A DNA stretch of 29,616 bases from Chara braunii (GCA_003427395.1 BFEA01000314.1:1312697-1342312), one strand, 5' to 3'. Shown: positions 10,020-20,090, counted from the stretch's first letter. Notes: generated from the letters alone by a model not told the origin. Numbers and translations: made by a program.

Positions 10020-11162
10020 TACCGGCTTCTCAGGCCTCGGTTGACCTTAAGAGCACCGTGCGGGAGCGCTGGATGTCCCATCCGAATGTGGGAAAGGACT
10101 GGCTCCGCCCCAAAGGTCAGACCAGCAAAGATGGTCTCCCTGCAATGGCAGATAGAACACCACTGCCTTCCCACAATTGATTGGCTGACTGATCGTACAT
10201 ATTTGGAACAAAAGGGTTTAGCCGCACCATGGTGTACGTCCTGTTTGACAGTCTTTCTTGCCCGCAAGATCCCCAAGACTATGAAGCATGTTTTTTTTGC
10301 AATGTCCCAGGGGCGATCCTTACCTGGCGCTGGTGGGATCGGATTTGGAGGAATTTTGGAGGTTGATGAGCACAAAGTGGTCGTGGGACTGGAGAGCGCT
10401 TCTGTGTGAAACATGGTTCTCCCCTACGGGCAACACTTTTCAAGAGAACATGTTCCAGATCGGGAGGAGAGCCGTTATTTCGGCACTTCGGAGGAAACGG
10501 TGTATATTATCTATTGAAAAAGTAAGAATAGAGGGTGTGGAAATGACCGAGCTAATCAAACAATACATTCATGAGGAACTTACAATATAATGGCAGACAG
10601 TGAAATCTAAAGTGGATCGAATTCATACCAAAAAAGACGTAAAGAAGGCCATCAAGCAATTCTCAAGGGATTGGCTGGGAAAGTGACCAGGGGGGCAGAA
10701 TGGCTTATGTTCGTTGGGAAGGAGGTAATCTCCTAGAATGTGTAGAGGATAATATGAGACGAGACTATATCATTCATGACTGGACTAAGGTGGATGCAGC
10801 CATACCATTGCGCTCCACCTTAAAATTTCCCGACCCCTTTCAGCCCCATGGTATGTCAATAGTGGATCTCCAGTAGTATGGACCAGAGTGAGGGAGAAAC
10901 AATTATAGCGAAGACACGAGGGCTTGATGGTCTCACATTTTCGACGCCCAGCAGCAAGGCTGAAGAGGCCCCTTTTGCTCCCTATTTGAGCCTGCTCAAT
11001 CAATCCCCTGTCTTCAGGGTAATCAATGCTGGCAGGTTGGAAGACAGTCAAAAATATCTCAGCGTGATTGAAGGTGTTGCTCCCCACCAATAGATGGATC
11101 CTTCCTGGGGGAGATAGAGACGTTTTTTCGTACCAGTGATGGTATCTCCCATACGGGCTGCT

Positions 11163-11203
<41 letters not shown>
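10020..11203 (+). mobile_element. 5'-truncated LINE copy (3' end, UTR and poly-A)
   Basis: This is the 3' end of the same LINE family that occupies 11451-20807. The C-terminal coding part, the UTR motifs CAATTCTCAAGG, CCGACCCCTTTC, AATCAATG(C/T)TGGCAGG and CCCACCAATAGAT, and a terminal A tract of 37 (11167-11203) all line up in order with the downstream copy. The 5' limit is where similarity fades and is approximate. The 5' truncation is typical of target-primed reverse transcription. I could not find a convincing target duplication. Confidence 0.8.
10100..10590 (+). pseudogene. LINE ORF2 C-terminus (zinc-finger region), frameshifted
   Basis: The segment from PAKMVSLQWQIEHHCLPT to RRAVISALRRKRCI matches the C-terminal zinc-finger region of the downstream LINE ORF2 (19608-20090). 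In an intact family member this region has CxxC, then H and C, and helps bind RNA or DNA during target-primed reverse transcription. Here CTSC and KHVFF are in one frame, and the rest (QCP onward to YIHEELTI) is in another, so a frameshift near 10290 splits the finger. The stop is at about 10590. It is a dead fragment with no reverse transcriptase core of its own. Confidence 0.75.
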
Positions 11204-11205
<2 letters not shown>

Positions 11206-11450
11206 AAAAGATTGCACTTTAAACCGCCAGCCAGTACACATAAGCCTGGCGTACTCGCACTGTGCGCCACTTTTTGCAGAGTCGCCATCCCTATTTGAAC
11301 CCTTGTTGTGTTATTAAAAAAAAAAAGTAAATTACATTGTTAGGGCTTCAAAACCGAAGTTAATCACCTTGTTAAGGCGCAAAATTTAAAAAAAAAAAAA
11401 AAAAAAAAACAAAAAAAAAAAAAAAAAAAAACAAAAAAAAACACATTGCC
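11204..11450. other. A-rich spacer between two LINE copies
   Basis: About 185 bp of unassigned sequence and two further A-rich tracts (about 11320-11330 and 11388-11441). The second tract could be the tail of another short retrotransposed fragment, or a preferred target for the LINE that starts just after it. No gene. Confidence 0.5.
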
Positions 11451-12015
11451 TATAGAGAAGCTGGCCAAGTATCGCCGTAGGGGAATGGAAGACACGGATC
11501 AGTGAGTTAAACGTCTGCTTGAAGATTTGAAAGAATGTGAAAGTAAAAGATAATGGTGTGAAAAAAAAGCAGAGCAAATGACCGTCATCATCGACGAAGG
11601 TGAGATTACTCATAACGGAGGCTACAAGACCGAAAACGAGCAATTGAAGGAGCAAATGGAGGAATTCGAGCGCAAAAGCAATGGTTCAGATACTACAAAA
11701 GAAGAAACCATAATTACTCCGACAGGAATGATGAAGAGTCTGATCATGCAGTCAGTGCTATCGAGGAATAAGAAACCTCTAACTGTTCTTATACCTGATA
11801 ATAATTTACACCCGCGGCTCCAGTGGAGTAAAAAGTGCAGGACAAACAAGCAAGCCCCCCGAAGGAGAGCCAAGATAACTCAGGGTGGAAAAATAGTAAG
11901 GAAGAAATGTGGGAAGGAAATCTGGGTCTAAAAACAGTAGGCAAAACCAGATCTGCTGCGGGGCGATAATTCCCGTGCCACCCCGGGCCCCACTATTGAG
12001 CGCTACATCCAAGAA

Positions 12016-12388
12016 GAGAAGAGCGTAGTAGAAATAAAAAAACAAAATGGAACTCGGATCACAAAAAGTAAGAGCAAACGGGTTGGGGAGTCATCTACTC
12101 AATCAGATGCAACAAACAACATCCNAAAAAGNTTGGAACAAGGAGTAGACGGACTATTGGAAAGACAGATGGGGGCCCAAGAGGTGACGTCGAGGAGTCT
12201 TGAGAAGAGCGTAGCAGAAACCAAAGAACAAAATGGAACTCGGATCACAAAAAGTAAGAGCAAACGGGTTGGGGAATCATCTACTCAATCTACTTGATCA
12301 GATGCAACAAACAACATCCTAAAAAGGTTGGAACAAGGAGTAGACGGGCTATTGGAAAGACAGATGGGGGCCTAGGAGGTGACGTCGA
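12016..12388 (+). repeat. 186-bp in-frame tandem duplication in LINE ORF1
   Basis: GAGAAGAGCGTAG begins a unit at 12016 and again at 12202. The second copy has a 9-bp insertion with a TGA. The period is 62 codons, so the duplication preserves frame. The two N positions (12125, 12132) fall in the first copy, which suggests that read mapping between the copies was ambiguous. Confidence 0.9.
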
Positions 12389-12985
12389 AACAACTCGAGG
12401 AGACTGGTGACAACAAGAGGGGTCCAGTCGGAAGGCCAGATAGTAGATACCGACCCCCTCCAAGCAGCCTTTGGAATGGATCCTATGGATGGGGACCCTC
12501 TTCCAGATAATGCCAGCATGTCACCGGAAGGACTGGCCCCGGAGAATGACCTGGAAGGTGAGAAGGAGGGTGCACCGCCTCTAGATTTACCCATGGAACA
12601 GAAACTGGTTGCTATAGCGGACTGGTTGATGGCCAATCTGAAAGCAAAACATGACCCATTTTTCGATGACTTCTAGGACAAGACATACCTGGATGGATTT
12701 CCCATGCTGGAAACGAGTGCCTCAATTAAAAACATATTGGAGAAGGGACTGCAACCGGGGGTGAAGTGGTCCGATGCATGGCACATATTGGATACAATGT
12801 CTGCACGGTTTCAAATACCACATACTGCAGCAACGAAGGAAGCAAGTCAAAACGGAGCACAAAAGGAAGAGTTCCAACCCCCCCCGAATATGCAACAACC
12901 TGCACCGCCGCCAGGGCTGGACTCGGTTATCCAACAACCAGTTCCGCCACCGGGATCGGATCCTCCGAACCCAGAGGAGAACGCG

Positions 12986-13061
12986 CCACTCGATTTGGTG
13001 CGGAAAAGAAAGTTGAGGCAGAACCACTCGATTTGGTGCGGAAAAGAAAGATGAGGCAGCT
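12986..13061 (+). repeat. 38-bp tandem duplication in LINE ORF1
   Basis: CCACTCGATTTGGTGCGG occurs at 12986 and 13024. Because 38 is not a multiple of three, the PLDLVRKRK peptide appears in two different frames, and the protein downstream is shifted. Confidence 0.9.
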
Positions 13062-13597
13062 TGTCGAGATGGGTAGCAACAACAGCCCCATATCGCAGGA
13101 GGCCGCTCTACTCATCCCTGTTCGGAAAAAAAATGATAAATTGGAAGTAGGTTTGTCACCGGTGAAGAATGGTAGACAAAGGGGCGTTACGTTGCAAGGC
13201 TGGTCGTCATTCTGGGCGAATCCAAAAGATTGCGCGTATGAGGCAGCGACAACGATTCTGCAAATGCAGTTCGAATCCCACATTGCAGAAGCCTTACCGC
13301 CTGGGGCATAGGCTATGGCTATGATTATAACAGGCCCCACCAAGATTGCGCAGAGGGACGTATACATACGCTTCGATCCCATCAAGGAGAATAGCATGAG
13401 ATGGCACACCCACATTCAACTACTAAACCTGCTGATGGTCAGGATTAGACACTGCGATACCTGGACTGAGCACGACGTTCAGATAAGCTTATGTGCGATT
13501 CTCGGGATGACGGCGGGGGCAGCAGATTCGGAATAGGAACTGTCGTGGACCCGTTTGTGATCCGTCTTGGGCTAGGATACGACTGCAAGATAAGTAA

Positions 13598-14085
13598 ATG
13601 GACCCGGTTAAAGCAGTATATGGGAAAGACCGCATTTGGAACCAATGCAAAAGGGCAGCGTACCTAGACTTGCGGTCACTGAATGTGAATGGTCTGACCT
13701 CGAGCAAACTTGAAAAACACAATACAATCTGGGACCTAATGAGAGGGGTGGGGGGTAGAAACTAGTCGGACATAGTATGTGTCCAGGAAACGCACCTGAT
13801 GGACACTCTAGAGCACAACCGCACACATAAAATAGTTTGGCCATATAAGGCTTTCATGGCCCATGCCCCAAAACTAGGGAGCGCATGGGTGACCATTTGG
13901 ATTCCCCCCAGTACATTGGGTGATGGATCATGAGGAAGGCCAATGGGTATCAATCTTGGTCGCCTTGGAACTTGAAATTGTATGCATGCCCCCAATGTTG
14001 TCAATGAAAGGAAAACTTTCTTCGCGAATATCAAATCACAAATTTCGGATGGGGTCCCAGACATTATAGCGGGGGATTGCAACAG
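13598..14085 (+). pseudogene. LINE ORF2 APE endonuclease, N-terminal part
   Basis: APE-like endonucleases of LINEs nick target DNA to prime reverse transcription. Visible landmarks in order are LRSLNVNGLTSSK (the N-terminal NxNG motif), IVCVQETHL (catalytic QE), EGQWVSILV, CMHAPN (the YAPN motif) and DIIAGDCNS (the GDFN motif). The likely start is the ATG at 13598. A TAG lies between the NG and QET motifs, and a frameshift or TGA lies near 13931. The homology stops immediately after the GDFN-like motif, where mitochondrial ccmC sequence begins. The rest of the domain resumes after about 2.3 kb. It may overlap the end of ORF1 in another frame (RLKQYMGKTAFG). Confidence 0.85.
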
Positions 14086-14302
14086 TTTTTGTGGAAAACC
14101 TATGTGGGGAACCTTTTGGGTTTGGGATGCTCGAAACACTTCCGTATTAATACGACTATTTATTTATTTAGGTGCACTACATTTTCTATTCTTTTCAACA
14201 TATGTATCTTCTCTTTTTGTTTGTATAGGTCTCATAAATATACCAATAATGATTTTTTTTATAAATTGGTGGAACACTTTGCATCAACCTTCTAGTATTA
14301 GT
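14083..14302 (+). pseudogene. ccmC: ccmC fragment, plus-strand arm of an inverted repeat (NUMT)
   Basis: CcmC is the mitochondrial inner-membrane haem handling protein of cytochrome c maturation. Its tryptophan-rich WWD-type motif faces the intermembrane side. Here WGTFWVWDARNTS, then IYLGAL, then INWWNTLHQPSSIS are readable in one frame and match the central part of plant mitochondrial CcmC. No N-terminal or C-terminal portion is present. The upstream codons run into the LINE endonuclease, and downstream similarity ends at about 14302. Mitochondrial copies are normally about 230 residues; this is about 70. The same segment recurs inverted at 14727-14957, about 88% identical by eye. Confidence 0.85.
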
Positions 14303-14565
14303 CAGTTCTACCAAGTTCCAGAAACTTTATAAAACAACGGTAATTGATTATTTGAATTTGTAAAAACGCTATAAATAGAGAAATCAGAAGAAACATAACA
14401 AAACAAAAAGTTAAAAAAACAAATGGTTAAAACGAGAAAGTAAAGTGAATTAGAAAAAGATAGATTTTTTTTTTTGTAGGCTAATGCAAAAAAAATGCTA
14501 AGAATGTAAAAATAATGACTTATTTCAACATACATGTCCTTAGTACATTTAATTTCAATTTCAAA
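14303..14565. other. AT-rich spacer between ccmC arms
   Basis: Very AT-rich, with A and T runs and no recognisable gene. It may be mitochondrial intergenic DNA. Confidence 0.4.
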
Positions 14566-14990
14566 TTAATCGTTAGAACAATGACTCAAACGGTTTTTTA
14601 TTGAATAACTATAAAAATATTGGATAAACTGTCGTGTTTCAATCAGAAGAAAAATCAAAGTTAACAACAAAAAGCTAGTAAACATCAGAAAGATGGGTAT
14701 CATCACAGAAAGATGTATTGATGCACCAAATTGGCTAATACTAGAAGGTTGATGCAAAGTGTTCTACCAATTTACAAAGAATTTCATTATTGATATATTT
14801 ATGAGACCCATACAAACAAAAAGAGAAGTTACATCTGCAAAAAAGAATAGAAAACATAGTGCACCTAAATAAATAAATAGTAGTATTAATACAGAAATGT
14901 TTCGAGCATCACAAACCCAAAAGGTTCCACGCATAAGTTTTCCCCCAAAACTTTTAGTAACTAGAGTGAATGCTGGAACACTCGCAATTC
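14566..14990 (-). pseudogene. ccmC: ccmC fragment, minus-strand arm, longer copy (NUMT)
   Basis: The reading begins in a part resembling the FTLVT..FGGK segment before the WWD motif. It continues through RGTFWVCDARNIS, IYLGAL and NW-stop-NTLHQPSSIS into the C-terminal part (GASIHLSVMIPIFL, LIETR). It therefore covers more of CcmC than the plus-strand arm, but not the N-terminal helices. Two conserved tryptophans of the WWD motif have changed (to R and C), and NWWNT reads NW-stop, so it is non-functional. The absence of selection on the motif fits nuclear decay. RNA editing in the donor mitochondrion could mimic a few differences, but not the stop. Confidence 0.85.
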
Positions 14991-15362
14991 TTACATACAC
15001 TACCGAGAAATACGACAGAAAGGTCACTCGAGTGGATAGAGTAAATAAGTAGACTCGCTAGTCAAAGCGTCTCTATCGATCCTCAGAGGTCATACACTAG
15101 ATGCAGGGAAACTACCAATTGTGATGATATGGTATAATCCTCATGGTGACATGAGGCGCAAGAGCGCGCGTTGTTTTCGCCTAAGGTAACTTCATTGCCT
15201 TACTTTCTAGGTGACTAGAAATAGGAAACTCCACTGTATGCGGAAAACTCATCGCATAGATTGAATGAATTTAATTTTTAGATAGTAATTAATAGTAATT
15301 AAATTCAATTAGAGGACAATCCGCAGGAAACCAACAGATGTCTGTGTAGGACTTTGAGCTAA
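14991..15362. other. Unassigned part of the NUMT
   Basis: No coding match. There is a GC-rich patch GCGCAAGAGCGCGCG near 15150-15165 and a 6-bp stem TATGCG/CGCATA near 15236-15260. These might be mitochondrial intergenic or intron sequence, which I cannot show. Confidence 0.35.
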
Positions 15363-15520
15363 TTACGACCATTGAATAAACGTGGTGGACAAACACAATT
15401 TATGTGAAGCTAAAGTAGCAGTTGCTTGAGCATTTGACAAACTAACACCATTCATTTCAAAAATAATTTGTCATTGGGAAACAAGAGCAATCCAACCTGT
15501 AGGGTTTCCCCTGTTGTGAT
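15363..15520 (-). pseudogene. rpl16: Mitochondrial rpl16 C-terminal fragment (NUMT)
   Basis: The minus strand reads RGNPTGWIALVSQ, an in-frame stop, then IIFEMNGVSLSNAQATATLA, a short gap, and KLCLSTTFIQWS with a stop at 15363-15365. This is the conserved C-terminus of bacterial-type ribosomal protein L16 as found in plant mitochondria (GNPTGW, FE..GVS...A..A...A.HKL). About 45 of roughly 135-180 residues remain. Upstream similarity fades beyond about 15520. The in-frame TGA and missing N-terminus make it a pseudogene. A plastid rpl16 is less likely because the ending and the neighbours (ccmC, rps10) are mitochondrial. Confidence 0.85.
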
Positions 15521-15639
15521 GAGAAAGATGTGTCTGACTCTTTGTCTTTCTTGCACACATCATTCATACTGCTCGTACCTAAGTTCTTAAATGTGACTGT
15601 AGTGAATATGGTGAAGGCATAGTCTTACCCAATCAGTAA

Positions 15640-15900
15640 TGGTGAAAGTTGAGGTTTCAAGGGTTCGGTTGTTCACCAATGAAAATAGTAAACTCATTGT
15701 CGTGTCACCTCATATTGATAAGAAGTCAACAATTTGAAATGAAAATCCATAAACAATTGATTGTCATACAAACAGAAACAAAACAATTACGTGAAAATTT
15801 GCATTATAAGAAACTCCATGGGTTATTTGGCCTTCAATTTGAGGTAACTTTGTCTTATGAGACCCGTTTTGAAAATCAAAGCAACAAAACACAAAAATGA
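15640..15900 (+). pseudogene. rps10: Mitochondrial rps10 C-terminal fragment (NUMT)
   Basis: Ribosomal protein S10 signatures appear in two adjacent frames: SPHIDKKS (about 15705-15728), then QQFEMKIHKQLIVIQTETKQ, LRENLH, KKLHGLFGLQFEVTLSYETR, and a stop at 15898-15900. SPHIDKKS..QFEMRIHKR is the hallmark of S10, and the LHGLFG..FEV ending is typical of plant mitochondrial S10. The frame change at about 15728 shows an indel. Upstream residues down to about 15640 are only weakly similar. It lies next to the rpl16 fragment but on the opposite strand. Confidence 0.82.
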
Positions 15901-16385
15901 TTCGGGAGCGAAGCTGTATGATAAACAGTTGTTGGAAAGGAAAATCATTCAAACAATTAACTTAAGAGAAAACATAGCATGTTCCAAAAGCGCTGTTGAG
16001 GTTTTTGTGTCGCCATCTTGATAAATAAAATAAGATTGTCCAAGAATATAGTGTGAGTCCCCTGGCATTTACAAAGTTGAGCCTGTTCTGTCGAATTGGA
16101 GTCACTTTCGGATCAAAGTTTCCTACAGTTAACCAGTATTTTATATTATACTATACGTGGGGAAGTGCGCAAACGTACATTGTTTATTATACTTCCTACC
16201 TCTTATTGAAACTAAGTGGTAAGGTCCAAATCGGTGGATACTGACCGTATGGGAGTTGATTACCCATCTATTGATATTGATTGGGGGACAGGTGACTAAA
16301 CAACAACTTACAACATTAAAGCCTATAGGTGATACCGGCGAGATCCAACTGGTTTGTTTGATGTACCTATTCGGTGGATGGATAG
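15901..16385. other. Unassigned DNA between rps10 fragment and LINE resumption
   Basis: No protein match. It starts AT-rich and becomes more balanced. The NUMT/LINE right junction should be here, probably in the second half, because LINE endonuclease residues are readable from 16386. Confidence 0.4.
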
Positions 16386-16763
16386 ATGGCGAACTCCTCC
16401 CCTGCCCCGTGGTATGTAGAGGAGGATGACCGGATACTCAAGAAATTATGTCTATCACTAAAAGTGTTCGACACATTCCGCAGGCTAAGCCCAGACAGAA
16501 GATATTACTCATGAGTTCGTAAAACTTGGACGGAAAACTGGATGAGATTCAGGATCAACTTAATTTTGACCTCTGAAGATCTGAAAGGATCTGTGCTTTT
16601 CGCAACGATCTTACTAGTCAGCCCCTACCCGGATCTATATCATATAATGTGCACGGTCGTTTTATCCTTACGTAAGAAACCAGATCGCGGTTCGGGCTTT
16701 TACAAACTTAACACTTTCATCTTACAACAACAAACTTTTCAGAAATATATTACAAACTGTTAA
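16386..16763 (+). pseudogene. LINE ORF2 APE endonuclease, C-terminal part
   Basis: Readable order: VFDTFRRLSPDRRYYS, a TGA, then MRFRINLILTSEDL, SPYPDLYHIMCTVVLS, and RGSGFYKLNTFILQQQTFQ. These correspond to the usual D.FR..HP....S, R.DR.L.S..L, SDH.PV and GKG.WKLN..LL motifs of LINE endonucleases. The catalytic SDH has become DLYH and the RxDR motif is degraded. The segment continues the endonuclease that stopped at 14085, which fixes both the identity of the interrupted LINE and the approximate size of the insertion. Confidence 0.82.
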
Positions 16764-16892
16764 ACGTTTTGACGCATACAAAAATAGTATATCCAACACG
16801 AAATAAACCGGTTTAGTAATGGACTGTTATATCTAGGTAGGAAATGTCAGGCGTATTCCACACTTTTAGCACCCAAGAAGCATTAGCAAGAG

Positions 16893-18716
16893 ATGAAAAT
16901 TCACCAGCAACTGCAACAACTTGAACAGCAAGATCAACCCAATGACTTACAAAACTCACATGAAACTCAACAGACACAGCAAGGGGAGGAATCAAGAGCA
17001 CAGAAACGGAAACAACAACTTCATATCTTTGTCACAAAACGTTGGGAGGGAACACGCATCCGAGCGAGACTGGCATGACACCAAACGATGGGGATCATGG
17101 ATAAAAGATTCTTTAGTATGGCCCTCGTATGGTCACACAGATCTACCATAGAAACACTTTACAATCCACAGACCGGTCATCACGATATTGTTGCCTCCGC
17201 CCCCCAATACGTGTAGATAGCAAGATCCTTCTTCAAGGACCTATTCACTTCTCGGTGCGCACAAAGGGAGAGAGACATAAGGGAGAAAAAAATCGAAGAA
17301 TTTCTAAAACCTCTTGAGAAGACCTTGACGGACCAACAAAAAATAGATCTGGATCACCCCCTGTCCAAGGAGGAAATTTGAACAGCGATGATGCAAATGG
17401 ATGAGGAGAAGATGTCGGGCATAGATGGGTTCCCCAAAGAGTTCTGGGAGACCTTCTGGACTGATATGGCCCCAGACCTGATCGACTTCTATAACCAGGT
17501 GTGGGAGACAGGGCCGATGGGCGAGCTGGTGGGACAAGGAGTTCTCACCCTACTGTTAAAAAAATGGGACAAGATGGATATCAGGAACTATAGACCAATA
17601 ACTTTGCTGACGGTGGTGTATAAAATGTTAGCGGCAGCTCTGGCAAACAACCTAATTCCAGTCTTGGACGACATCATTCACCCAACACAGACTGGATTCG
17701 TCAAAGAGCGTAGGATCCAAGATAATATCCTATTAGTCAATGAACTCCTCAAACTAACGAGACAAGATAAACAGAACGCGGTTGTGGTCTCCATTGATTT
17801 CGAAAAAGCTTACGATCACGTGGACTGACAATTTTTAGACATGCATGGAAAAAATGAACATTGGACCTGTTTTTCAGCGTTGGACCGAAATCCTGCATCA
17901 TAACGCCACTACGTGTGTCCAAGTCAATGACAGGGTGGCGCCAGCCTTCCCGCTGCAACGGTCAGTAAGATAAAGAGACCATCTAACACTCTTCCTTTTC
18001 ATAATTGTGATGGAGGCACTGACAACGACCTTCGCGCCAACAAAGACTTGCGGAAGCTGTAGTTCTCGGTCATCCCTGACGACGCGATCCCCATCTGCTC
18101 GTTGTTCGCAGATGACTTAACAATTATGATAGATGTCACAACATCAAATATGGATGAGATCAGAAAACTATTTAACCGATTCACAACGATCTCTGACATG
18201 ACTGTTAATTGGGGAAATAAAACTTTGGGTTGGTGGATTCATCATCAAGGAGTGCCCCCCCCGGAGCTTCCACGGGTTAAGTGGCTCCCCGAAGAGGGTC
18301 CTGCTAGGGTACTTGGAATCATGCTAACAACATTAGGTAGGTCTGCATCGAACGATGAGTGGATACTGAAACCCGCTTTAGAAAAGTTAGCCCGCAGGAA
18401 GGACCAACACACCTCCCTATTCGGTAGGGTGTTGGTGGTCCTTTGGTACAAATATGCAATATGGGCTCTCGGTAAGGAAGCCAACTGGTCTCTTAAGCGT
18501 CAGGTAACGAGCCTGTTGTGGCGAGGCAATGGTGAGCTCACGAACGTCATCTGCAGGGTAGCTTTGTCATCTGTGATCCAACCTAAAAACAAAGAGGGGT
18601 TGGGGATTTTTGACCCGGAAACACAGGTCACAACAATAATGGTGCAATGGGTTAAGAGGCTGCTCTTTGCACAACAGCTTCCATGGTACGCCCTGACAGT
18701 ACAATCGATGGCCTGA
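16893..18716 (+). pseudogene. LINE ORF2 reverse transcriptase, broken
   Basis: This is the reverse transcriptase of target-primed retrotransposition. Visible in order: a thumb-proximal N-terminal part (KRWEGTRIRARLA, then FFKDLF), the KMSGIDGFPKEFW motif, DIRNYRPITLLTVVYKML, HPTQTGFVKERRIQDNILL, AVVVSIDFEKAYDHVD (motif A with its Asp), the FADD catalytic box at 18105-18116, and the downstream thumb (LGIMLTTLG, RVLVVLWYKYAIWAL). Catalytic aspartates of motifs A and C are intact, but a TGA follows motif A, and 17830-18100 (motif B) is shifted and hard to read. Earlier stops occur at about 17214 and 17380. The family is an L1-like, APE-containing LINE. A functional enzyme is excluded. Confidence 0.9.
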
Positions 18717-18742
18717 CTTGCCCCGCAAGCACCACATGACGT

Positions 18743-20090
18743 TCACCCGCTGACCTGCTCAGAAGACCGTTTCTGGACTGTGCCACGGGGCACTCGGGGC
18801 GGCCGTGAACCGAACGGAGGAATAATCCGGACGGACTTGGCCCGAGACGACTTCTGGGCTAGGGTTTTGAGAGCCTGGCACCAAGTCCCTCTTCCTGACA
18901 ACCCCCCTCCGACTAGGTGGGAGGAGGTGATGCGCCAACCCCTGTTTGGAAACAAGAGGATCATTGATCGATATAGCAGGGTGTTTTGCAGTTCGGTCAC
19001 CCCGTGGTGTAGCTGGGTTAAAAAAGTCGTTATTAGAATAAAAAACATTTGGAACTCAGAGACGAGGGATTGGAAGACGGAGCAGCAACTGAAAGACACA
19101 CTAAAACACTGTCACAATATTGAGGAGAACTTTGAGATGTTGATATTCGGAATTCCCCTAAACTGGGTGCGCATCTTGCGCAAAGGGCGACGACTGGAAG
19201 AAGGGGGACTGGGTAGTTATACCGGGCGACTTACAAAGTGTGGGAAATGTGGTGGACGTGCAGTCGGATGAAACTTTGATTAACCTTTTTCACATAGGCA
19301 AAAATAATGTCCTTACCCGATACTCCCCAAATGTGACGAGATGGGGAAAAAACAAGGAACTACTAAGGATCCGTGTGTTACAGGATAAGGACGTATGGAC
19401 TGCATATCAGTCACACACCAATTGGTAGAACTCCCCTTGGATCCCGAGGAATGGCAGTGGTCACTCCCACGAACAACCAGATCCCGGGGGAAGACAAAGC
19501 TGCAAAACCTAACAGGGAAGGCAACGTACTGCTTGTTGCGCCCCAAAGTAAACATTAAGAAAAAGGTAAAGGAAAGATGAAGATCCCAATTAAATGTAGG
19601 GATTGAGGTGATTTGTCCTATCCGTTGGTTCTCTATCACCAGACCTAGGCCAACAAAGATGGCCTCACTACAGAGGCAGATAAAACATCGTTGCTTACCC
19701 ACCAACGACTGGTTGATAAATTGTACTCATCTAGAGCAGAGAGGACAGGCGTTACCTTGGTGCAAAGCGTGCCACACTGTCTTCCCCTCCTGCAGAATCT
19801 CGAAAACTATAGAACACATATTCATGCAATGTCCGGGTGCAGTCCTCACGTGGCGATGGTGGGATAAAATCTCGTCCCGTTTGGAAACTGGGTCAAAATG
19901 GCCTTGGGACAGGAAAGCCATACTACGAGAGACATGGTCCTCCCCTACGGACAACACTTTTGAAAATAACATGTTTAAAACAGGAAGGAGAGTTGTTATG
20001 TGGTCCCTCTTGAGGAAACGTTGTATACATGCCATACAGGGATCCCGCACAGTGGAGGGAGAGGTGACAGATATGATAACACAATATTAA
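18743..20090 (+). pseudogene. LINE ORF2 C-terminal region with zinc finger
   Basis: A linker with DDFWARVLRAWHQVPLPD and RQPLFGNKRIIDRYS, typical of plant-type LINE C-termini, is followed by the zinc finger CKACHTVFPSCRISKTIEHIF, MQCPGAVLTWRWWDKI (CxxC, then H and C), and a final helix-rich part ending at 20090. The finger itself reads through in one frame from about 19608, but at least two frame changes lie between 18743 and 19608. The same segment is duplicated in the truncated LINE at 10100-10590, which confirms the family. Confidence 0.85.

Larger units (their letters stand above)
11455..13536 (+). pseudogene. LINE ORF1 (RNA-binding/coiled-coil protein), broken
   Basis: ORF1 proteins of LINEs coat the element RNA. 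This one starts with a heptad-rich stretch (KLAKYRRRG, LLEDLKECESK, ENEQLKEQMEEFERKS) consistent with a coiled coil. Two near-identical 62-residue repeats with LEQGVDGLLERQMGA follow, then an acidic/proline-rich middle with two PPPG motifs, and a C-terminal part with IRFDPIKENSMRWHTHIQLL. I see no CCHC knuckle. Lesions include stops in the first 50 codons, a frameshift after the repeats near 12400, a TAG at 12674-12676, a 38-bp tandem duplication shifting the frame at about 13024, and a TAG at 13309-13311. Assignment rests on position directly upstream of an APE/RT ORF2. I cannot match the C-terminal half to a named domain. Confidence 0.7.
14083..16000. other. NUMT: mitochondrial DNA block inside the LINE (right edge uncertain)
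   Basis: AT-rich DNA with degenerate fragments of mitochondrial ccmC (two copies in opposite orientation), rpl16 and rps10, all with frameshifts or stops. The LINE endonuclease reading is interrupted exactly at its left edge and resumes by about 16386, so the block was inserted into the LINE. Mitochondrial identity of 15901-16385 is not shown. Opposite gene orientations and an inverted ccmC pair suggest a rearranged or multi-fragment insertion rather than one collinear piece. Confidence 0.8.

Noticed and set aside
15225-15265. Domain V-like hairpin around TATGCG...CGCATA
   Set aside because: The loop is 10 nt rather than a GNRA tetraloop at the right place, and the AGC triad is missing.
15901-15925. 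Group II intron tail (GAGCGAAGCTGTATGATA-like string)
   Set aside because: It resembles the end region of plant mitochondrial introns, but I could not fold a domain V hairpin with the required bulge.
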